From contig NW_006917101.1 of the NCBI RefSeq assembly GCF_000516985.1, forward strand, positions 124,001 to 188,000: 64,000 bases of DNA. Direction: 5' to 3'. This DNA comes from Pestalotiopsis fici W106-1. Lineage: Eukaryota > Ascomycota > Sordariomycetes > Amphisphaeriales > Sporocadaceae. The notes beneath the pieces are model-generated. The model was given only the letters and a program-made list of their open reading frames with translations, did not search any database and was not told the DNA's origin. Position numbers and translations under genes: made by a program. Every line of letters begins with the position of its first letter. The stretch's first letter is position 1. Shown here in pieces: positions 57,098-64,000 of the stretch.

Positions 57098-57614
57098 CGT
57101 GATTGCTGTATAGGCTTCGTCTTGCACAGTTGGGAAGAGATAAACAGAGATGAATCCCTCAACCGCTACCCTTCTCTACATTAAGTAGACAGGGAGCGGA
57201 TGGAGGGAATGGCTGTAAGTACTATATCATTATCCATCACAAAGGGAGAGTTACATGGGCGAGGTATCAAACAAAAGCCAAAGATAAGGTTTTAGTTCAT
57301 GGATAACTTGGCTTCGGGAATCCCGACACTTTTCCATCGGATCGACCGCCGTGCCCCAATTAGTATCCCACGACCCAGCCAATGCATTGTTCTGACAATC
57401 CGACCCAGTCTGATCGTGCTGAGATCGCCTTGTAGTTGTCCAGGTTCTCCGCATTCGTAGTTGGAAACGACAGTTATTGTTAGTTCGACAAGATAAAAAG
57501 GTCTGTCTCCGTCGGTCCATGCACGACCTTCCATGGTTGAGACACTTCATTTTTATTGCAAATACATTAGCAAATTTGGCTATATTTATTACGCAAAGAT
57601 TCGCCATTTAAATC
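57098..57614. promoter_or_regulatory. Divergent promoter, transporter / DUF1479
   Basis: 517 bp between the two start codons. It contains an inverted CGG-N5-CCG pair (57338-57348) and an everted CCG-N-CGG near 57508-57514, both of the kind recognised by Zn2Cys6 dimers. Shared control of the two genes is likely but not proven. Confidence 0.5.
57338..57348. promoter_or_regulatory. Candidate Zn2Cys6 site CGG-N5-CCG
   Basis: CGGATCGACCG, an inverted CGG repeat with a five-base spacer, near the centre of the divergent promoter. Such sites arise often by chance, so support is modest and rests mainly on location. Confidence 0.35.
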
Positions 57615-58989
57615 ATGGCAGTTAAAATAACCAATTGGCCATTATGGAACGAGTTTCTTGATCCTCCTGCGAGCGTCTCTGAGGACACCTTCACCAGCTC
57701 CTCGAAGGCCAAGGCCGAGGTCATTGCGCAGTATGGAGAAGCTGCCCTCCGCCAAGGCTGGCTCAAGGTCTGCAAACAACTCGAAGTCGTAACCGAGAGA
57801 CTTGCGAAGCTTGGAAGCGACGCGATCCCGGTTCTAGGAATCGAGGACTTTGGTCCCGGCGGTCTATCGGAGGAAAGACGCTCGGAGGTGAAATCTAGCG
57901 GCTGTTGTATCGTGCGCGGCGTTCTCGATCGCGAAGAGGCTACATCCATGTTCGAGAACCTCAAGGACTTTGTGGTCCGAAACCAGGGCGACATCATGGG
58001 ATGGCCTGCAGAGTCCCCTATAATGTTCAACCTCTACAATTCACCGACGCAAGTGGCGGTCCGAACGCATCCTAATCAGATACTGGTGCAAAAGTCACTA
58101 AACTCCCTGTATCACGACGCCTCGGGCACAACCTCTTCTCAACCCCTAAGCTACACGGATGCGACTCGGATTAGACCTCCCAGACAACCCTTCCTGACCC
58201 TTGGACCACACATTGATGCCGGGAGTCTTTGCCGCTGGGCAGATCCTCGATACCGCGATGTATATGCCAAGATTCTATCCGGATATCCTGAGCAGCATGA
58301 TCCCTATGACCTCGAGGTGCGCAAGGACGCCAATCAATTCTTGTTCGAGGCCAAGGCACACTCGGTAGTCTTTCGCGCTTTCCAAGGCTGGACGGCATTG
58401 ACGCCTACATCGCCGTCCGTCGGTTCACTGTTGCTCTACCCCGAAGTCTCTGCCGTCATCGCCTATGTCATGTTGCGGCCATTCTTCAAGCCCCCGGCCA
58501 AGGAGGAAGATGTGATGAAAGCAGAGGAGTGGACTTTTGATCCAGACTCGAGCTGGTTTCCTGGGACGATCAAGGAGCAAAGCCAGCGGCTGAGTCCCAG
58601 CTCTCACCCGCACCTGCGCTTGAAAGACTGCCTCACGTTCATTCCCGAGATGCAGCCTGGAGACACAGTGTGGTGGCACACAGATGTAAGCAGGGTGTAC
58701 CCGAGGTGTCAAAGAATTAGGTTGAACTAACTACGTATAGATGTGCCATGCCGTGGATCCTGACCACTTTGGTGACGGCGACGCAAGTGTTGTTTATGTT
58801 GCAGCCTGCCCGACGACACCCACTAATCAAGATTATGTAAAAAAGCAACTGGAGGCTGCTTTGGCTGGCCGTTGCCCTCCAGACTGTTTGAATGTCACAA
58901 CGGATGAGACCAAGTTGAAAGGTTACAAGGGTTTTGATGATGTATCAGAGGAAGGAAAAGCGGTCCTGGGATTTAATCTCATACAATAA
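57615..58989 (+). CDS. DUF1479 family protein (2OG/Fe(II) oxygenase-like)
   Basis: Two exons, 57615-58685 and 58741-58989, with a 55 bp intron (donor GTAAGC, acceptor CGTATAG), giving 439 residues. The family core is seen in LGPHIDAGSLCRW (His199 and Asp201 as candidate iron ligands), GWTALTPTSPSVGSLLLYPE and MQPGDTVWWHTD. The last runs across the splice site into MCHAVDP, where His360 is the likely third ligand. DUF1479 proteins such as bacterial YbiU have a double-stranded beta-helix resembling 2-oxoglutarate/Fe(II) dioxygenases, and their substrates are not established. A neighbouring transporter and amidase suggest a catabolic role. Confidence 0.88.
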
Positions 58990-59382
58990 GGAACTTCGCA
59001 CGTGCTTTAGCAAATGATAATCCCAGCTACGAGTATTATGAACGTTCAGTGTGAAACGGCGCTTACATCTTGATGCCGCTTTATCAAGGCTACTCTCCAC
59101 ATGCGCACATAATCAATGTGTGGGTATGGAATTCTCTTGACTGTGAAGCCGGAATAGAAGATGCGGTACCACCAACTGCTCTCTTGGTACTGCCATTCAT
59201 CAGTCGTTGTAGTTGCCATGATCTCGTGGTGATGATTTCGCATTTACCAGGTGCGTTGGACAGATCTCAGATCTGACTTTTTGCAATTGAACCAAAAATT
59301 ATAGAGACAAAGAGAGCACACGCGTGGCATACGACAGATCTGGAAGTTTTATTTATTGATTCTCGACTACACTTGTGCAAAG
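58990..59382. other. Convergent intergenic region
   Basis: 393 bp between the convergent DUF1479 and amidase genes. It should hold two 3' UTRs. Nothing else was seen. Confidence 0.5.
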
Positions 59383-61048
59383 CTATTTGTCTTGATTACT
59401 TGCTTCAACCCCTTGCTCGAACAGTGCCGCAGCCATAAATACGGTCTCATCTTGCCATCTTCTCCCAACTATTTGCATCCCGATGGGCAATTGCACATCA
59501 GGGTGCTCTGGGTTAGATGCAGTTCCACAGGGAACACTCATAGCCGGATGGCCAGTTATGTTGAAAGGACATGTGTTGTTGGTGACCCCAATGATACTGT
59601 TCAGCCTCCTCAGCCCTCGATCTCCGGGCTCTGGATGCGGCACAGCAACTGTAGGGGCGCAGGGGGTGACCAATACGTCCACATCCTTGAGTGCTTCATC
59701 GTATGCTGCCCGGAGCTCAAATACCATGCGGTGCGCCTTGGCCTCTAGCGATGTGCCAAAATGACTGTGCGCAAATTGCCCACTGAGCATGATATTAACA
59801 AGAGCAGGGTTAGAAGCAGAAAGCAAATCAAACGCCTCTTGTTTTGGGGGCCACTGTGGCTGTATATGAGGAGGAAGAAACGTCAGATGGCCTCCAGTCT
59901 TACCCTGGCAGAGAAAATCAGACATCGACGGCCGAGTGGCAGCAGCCCAAATGATTGGGCCGTCCAGATGAAGCGGTACTGAGACATCAGTAACATCCGC
60001 TCCAGCAGCTCTGAAGTGTTCTGCTGCAAGTCTTACCGCATCACGTACATTTGGTGCCAATCCTGGGATTTGGAATGATTCAACGAGGAACCCGACTTTC
60101 ATGCGCCTCGAGCTACCGACAGATGCCTCTGCGAGCTCATCTCGGAAATCTGAGAGAAGCTTTGGGTAATCCTTCACATCCTCCAACAAGGGACTTTCCG
60201 GGGTCGTTCGTGGGTCTAATCCATCATACCCGGCCATGACCTTTAATAGAGTAGCAAGGTCTTCCAGGTTTGACGCTAAAGGTCCCAAGTGATCTATCAT
60301 GGGCGACATGGAAGAAGCTCCGGTGTACGGCACAAGTCCAAATGTCGGTTTGAGCCCGTAGATACCGGTGAATGAAGCCGGGATTCTGACGGATCCAGCC
60401 TGGTCGCTACCAATGGCGAGTTCGGCGACCTCTCCCAGATTAACAACCGCGCCTCGCCGCATGAGCTCACACGCGGCAACGAGTGCGCTCGAGCCACTGC
60501 TGCTTCCACCGCTTGTGTATCCATGTAAAAGAGGGTGGTGAACCGGTCCGGTGGCTGACGTAAAGGACAGCGGTGACGCGCAGTGATTCTCGCAGGTGGA
60601 CGATCCCTTGATAACGCCACCGGCCGAGAGAATCCTGGACACCACCGACGCGTCAATCGGGGATATCGCCGGAGGGGAGCCATCGGGAGACAAGACTTTA
60701 TCAAATGTGCCGAGGGTAGTCGGGAGTCCACCGACCGAGATGTTGTCCTTAATCGCCAAGGTGCGGCCTCTTAGTAAGTCGTTGGATGGCTGGGACGACT
60801 CTAGCTCACATCGATGACTCCATGCATTCATAGGATTGTTCTCTCTGGCGGGCTTCCAATAGTTGCGGTTCCCGACGACGGGCTGAGCTCGAAGCGCTGG
60901 CTCTACATACTCTGGTGCATCTATGATACGATTCGAAACAGACTCTAAAGATTGCAAGAGAATAAGATAATCATTCGCATCGTCTATATCGATCTCCACA
61001 GAAAGACTTGCGGCAAGACGATGTACGTCTTCTTTTCGAAGCTTGGAC
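59383..61048 (-). CDS. Amidase-signature hydrolase (5' end unresolved)
   Basis: A long exon from an acceptor-like GGGACAG (exon begins at 61048) to the stop at 59383, about 554 codons. There is no ATG at the beginning of this exon. The in-frame sequence KLRKEDVHRLAASLSVEID resembles the N-terminal region of fungal amidases, so at least one short 5' exon upstream is missing from my model. The amidase signature is complete: Lys in AIKDNI, the cis-Ser region GYTSGGSSSGSS, and the nucleophile region GSDQAGSVRIPASFTGIYG. It hydrolyses a carboxylic amide to acid and ammonia; the substrate is unknown. It is convergent with the DUF1479 gene. Confidence 0.88.
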
Positions 61049-61883
61049 CTGTCCCTCTCGAATTAGTGTGTGGTCCAGAGTGGAAGATGTAAATATATAT
61101 GAATAAAGAAAAGAAGGATGGCGCGTCTAATTATAGCTGGAGAAGAAAAAGTGAAACCCGATTTGACAGAATACAAAGCCGCGAACTCGGAAAACCTACT
61201 CTGAGCTTTCTCTACTAATTGAAACGATAGACATTTTCGTTACCGTCTTACGATCTCAAGATCTGACGATGCAAAACCCCCAACGGACGATTGGAAACGT
61301 GAGCATTTGAGGTCTCGTGACGGTATAAGCGAATTCTTCTGGGGCCTCACATCGAGGACTGGACTGGGGTAGAGGCGACTTGTCGCTGCTCCCGACGTCG
61401 TATAGATTCACTGGCTTGGCAGTTCAGCGGAAGATCCGAAACACTTTCCACCCTAGGCACGATACTCGACATTACTGGTATGGATAGCGTTGGTAGCCGT
61501 GCCATGCCCGTCTCCGATGGGAAACATTCTTTATCGGCCACAAGGGATCTAGTTGGCTGCTGGGACTGCATCTATGGTTATGGTCCACGTACTGGCAACA
61601 TTTCTGGAAAAGAGCCACTAATGAGAGTGAGTATATTGTTAGGTGCTAGGCACCAGCGCTGAAGGGTAGGTACATACTAGTTACATTGTACAGAGTACCT
61701 AGCTCTCCCCGCAGCTGCAACAGCTTTCCGCCTTCTAATCTACACCACACTTTTAGCTACACCCAACCAACCATAGATTCAATAGTCATTAACCTAAAGA
61801 TCATCACTCTTGTGGCACAGTAGCTAGAAAACACATTCGTTTACTTTCTAATTCGTTTCTCACGGTGGCGTTTCATGCCCATC
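61049..61883. other. Intergenic; should contain the amidase 5' exon
   Basis: A Met-led segment on the minus strand near 61228-61232 (MSIVSISRESS) is a possible first exon, but no donor in the right phase was found. The rest shows no coding signal. Confidence 0.4.
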
Positions 61884-63402
61884 TCAAACTCTTGATTCTA
61901 GCTCGAACAAGGCTCGTCCAGCTTCCAAGACGGTCTCATCCAGTGTCCGCCATCGCATTCCTAGTTCCTTTTCGGCCTTTGAACAGTCATTTACAAAGCT
62001 CGGTTCCAAAGGGAGACCATCGTTGGGGATGACGGGGAATCTTTGGGCCTGTTCTGGAAAGAGGTTGCGGAAGAGGGCGAATATTCGAGCGTAGGAATAG
62101 CTTCCCGAAACCTGTCGCGAATATTGTCAGCATTTGTATACTGCAAGGAGGGGTGATGGGGGGTTTAAACCACGTACAATCATGTATCGCTGTCCTGAGC
62201 ACTTGGGCCATGTAAGAGCCTTGAGATGTGCTTCCGCCAAGTCGAAAATGTTGGTAAAGACCTGTGGCATCATTTAGTCTACTGGAGTTTGTTGAGTGAG
62301 CCTCATATAATCCTACCGGACTTGGATCTCCAGGGACCACTTCCAAAGCATGTGTTATATGGTGCCATAATCCTGTAATCATTTGGTAAGTTTTTTTTCA
62401 AGCCAATATGTATTCTCTTGACGAGAGGCGGGTTTAAAGTGATTTTCTTACTGGCATGTGCGGCGTCCAAGTCCTGGACGCCATTCAAGACCTGCATGGG
62501 TCGACCGTAAACGGTGCCTGGGCAGAGCGCGACCAGATCGAAATGGGGCTTCTCCTCTGACATGAATTCCCATGCCCTCTTCTCGGCAAGTGTTTTACCG
62601 CAGCCTTTGTTTGATTCGTAAATGGATTTGGCACCTCAGAAATGGGAGAATAGAAAGTGGGCTTACAGTAACTTGTCACTGCCATGTGTTGACCAGTTGC
62701 GCTTGCGCCTTTCTCCCAGGTGGTAGGGTTCCAATCATGCTCAGAGTAGCTAGAGACAAACCCTATTAGATACGAATACGATATGATGTAAATATGGTTC
62801 TGTAAAAAGTCGTGACGTACACCTTTTTAATATCGATGCCAAGATGGGGGTCATTGTTGATCGCCGCGACTGTACTGGTGTAAACGAGTCGCTTCACACT
62901 AAGTTCTTTGGAACAGGCGTGAAGGATAGCCTCGACTCCTTGGGTCTGGGGTATCATGATATCCTCTCCTTTCTATGCCAAAGGAAAAACAGGGTGCTCA
63001 TTTTAGTACAACGGACAGCTATCTTCTGCGCGGTTGCCCGGGGAGCACATACAGCATGCTGCAACGTGTAAGGTCCCGCAACGTGAACTACAGCGCCGCA
63101 GCCCTTGATGGCTTCCTTGTAGGTTTCATGTGTGCTGGCCGCATGGTCTTTTATAATGATCCAGTCGATCTTGACATGATAATACTTTGCACTCCATGCT
63201 GCCGCCCGGTCTTGGGATCGAGAGGTTCCGCGAATCGGGAAGCCGGCGTTTGCTATCTCGAGTGCAATCGGTGTCTGGGTTCCAAACAATTAGTTATCTT
63301 CTATGTACTTGAGGTAGATGTTCCGCGAGAGCAGCTGCTTACACCAATCAGACCAGTAGTGCCTGTAACGAGCACCTTTGGTGCGATTGAGGGATTCGAC
63401 AT
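61884..63402 (-). CDS. NAD(P)-dependent SDR/epimerase-type reductase
   Basis: Eight exons: 63402-63343, 63274-63053, 62972-62821, 62749-62667, 62604-62452, 62372-62317, 62261-62178 and 62111-61884, giving 345 residues. The nucleotide-binding motif VTGTTGLIG lies at residues 12-20. A Tyr-x3-Lys pair (Tyr172, Lys176; then TLAEKRAWEF) is the catalytic dyad of extended short-chain dehydrogenases. Other family segments are VVHVAGPY, RLVYTSTVAAI and LVALCPGTVYGRP. It resembles the dihydroflavonol-reductase/methylglyoxal-reductase (Gre2-like) group; the substrate is unknown. Intron 4 could also use a nearer acceptor (32 bp intron, 10 extra residues), but 32 bp is too short and the Tyr-Lys spacing favours the 62 bp version. 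It lies between two amidase genes. Confidence 0.9.
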
Positions 63403-63904
63403 GATGAGGCAACACTGTTTCAATAGGTATGTACCCTTCCTAATAGGAACTCAAAGGTCCATATATAATATAGGTACCATATCAATACTCCCCCTGGCTT
63501 CTTGGCGTCTCTAGTACTGATCCTAGGGCCTTCGGTGTATTGATAAGGCGTCGCTAAGTCTTCCGGCTTTATATTGATAACGGGTTCTTGGGGGGGCGGG
63601 TTCTTGATAAGTTATCTTACTTGCCTAGATTTACCAGATGAAAAGAACTTTATAGTATCGGTGGACCCTGGGAGTCAAAGCGATAATGAGCAGCCGGTCT
63701 AGTGATTGTTTGCGATTGTCAACATCGAGAAATGATACCTCGTTTATCTCTTCTTAAAATAAAGTCAAGACGAATGAAAACCGAGATGAGTCTACTTTGA
63801 CCGAAAATTTAATCATACTAGATCATTGTGATTTTTCTCAAACGTTATAACATTCGAATCTATTACTTTATCCCATATCCCACGTCTCATTCCGTGGACA
63901 AAGG
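63403..63904. other. Intergenic, AT-rich
   Basis: About 500 bp between the SDR start and the stop of the partial amidase. It contains the sequences TTTGACCGAA and TTTCTCAAACGTTATA that also occur together upstream of paralog C. Confidence 0.5.
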
Positions 63905-64000
63905 TCAAGTCTTCCTCTGCTTTAAAGCCTCGTCAACAATTCTTGCTAGGCCTAGACATTCCTCCTCGTGCCATCTTCGGCTTATCACCTGTATTCCGAC
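63905..64000 (-). CDS. Second amidase, C-terminal end only (acetamidase-like)
   Basis: The minus-strand frame enters from the right edge and ends with TGA at 63905-63907. The 31 visible residues begin VGIQVISRRWHEEECLGLAR. This matches the C-terminal region of amidases (compare IGMQIVGRRWQDETVFMAA in the neighbouring amidase) and most resembles the acetamidase group. It is too short for domain-level proof, but the motif, spacing to the stop and genomic setting agree. Confidence 0.65.
   Translation of the reverse strand, partial: VGIQVISRRWHEEECLGLARIVDEALKQRKT

Overview
The window comes from a filamentous ascomycete (Pezizomycotina; Sordariomycetes, probably Hypocreales, by inference). Genes are spread over both strands and mostly interrupted by 50-140 bp GT..AG introns with CTAAC/CTGAC-like branch points. 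Gene content is fungal: a Zn2Cys6 regulator, Vac7, Igo1, an IEC3-type INO80 subunit, Sfm1, a PaxM-like FAD monooxygenase and F-box/ankyrin paralogs. I saw no rRNA, tRNA, CRISPR array or intact transposon. Exon limits were worked out by hand from reading frame, splice sites and family conservation, without transcripts.

Layout. Positions 1-19 kb look like accessory DNA. Three minus-strand F-box/ankyrin paralogs (A <1-2203, B 15245-16697, C 17769-19154) and one orphan exon relic (2691-2794) surround an unknown 729-codon gene, a multi-pass membrane protein, a divergent coiled-coil/Hsp70-like pair and a small one-helix membrane protein. At 19.9-22.6 kb a FAD monooxygenase and a small cupin lie in tandem. 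From 26.5 to 51.2 kb come mostly conserved housekeeping genes: igo1 (Greatwall/Rim15-PP2A signalling), MYG1 nuclease, an INO80 subunit, the Sfm1 methyltransferase, a membrane-anchored SRPK-like pseudokinase, Vac7 (vacuole and PI(3,5)P2 control) and Prp6 (tri-snRNP). This part has two large gene-free stretches (22.6-26.5 kb and 36.6-44.3 kb), the second with a strong G-quadruplex motif and microsatellites.

From 52.5 kb to the right edge is a compact group that looks like a small catabolic cluster: a Zn2Cys6 regulator, an MFS sugar-type transporter divergent from a DUF1479 oxygenase-like protein, an amidase, an NAD(P)-dependent SDR/reductase and the 3' end of a second, acetamidase-like amidase. 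A regulator, an uptake protein, two amide hydrolases and two redox enzymes fit use of an amide- or sugar-containing compound, but the substrate cannot be read from sequence.

The most interesting signals are the decaying F-box/ankyrin family (shared promoter block, common exon-2 truncation point, homopolymer frameshift, orphan relic with a Trp-to-stop change), the membrane-tethered pseudokinase, the coiled-coil/Hsp70-like divergent pair and the two-amidase cluster.
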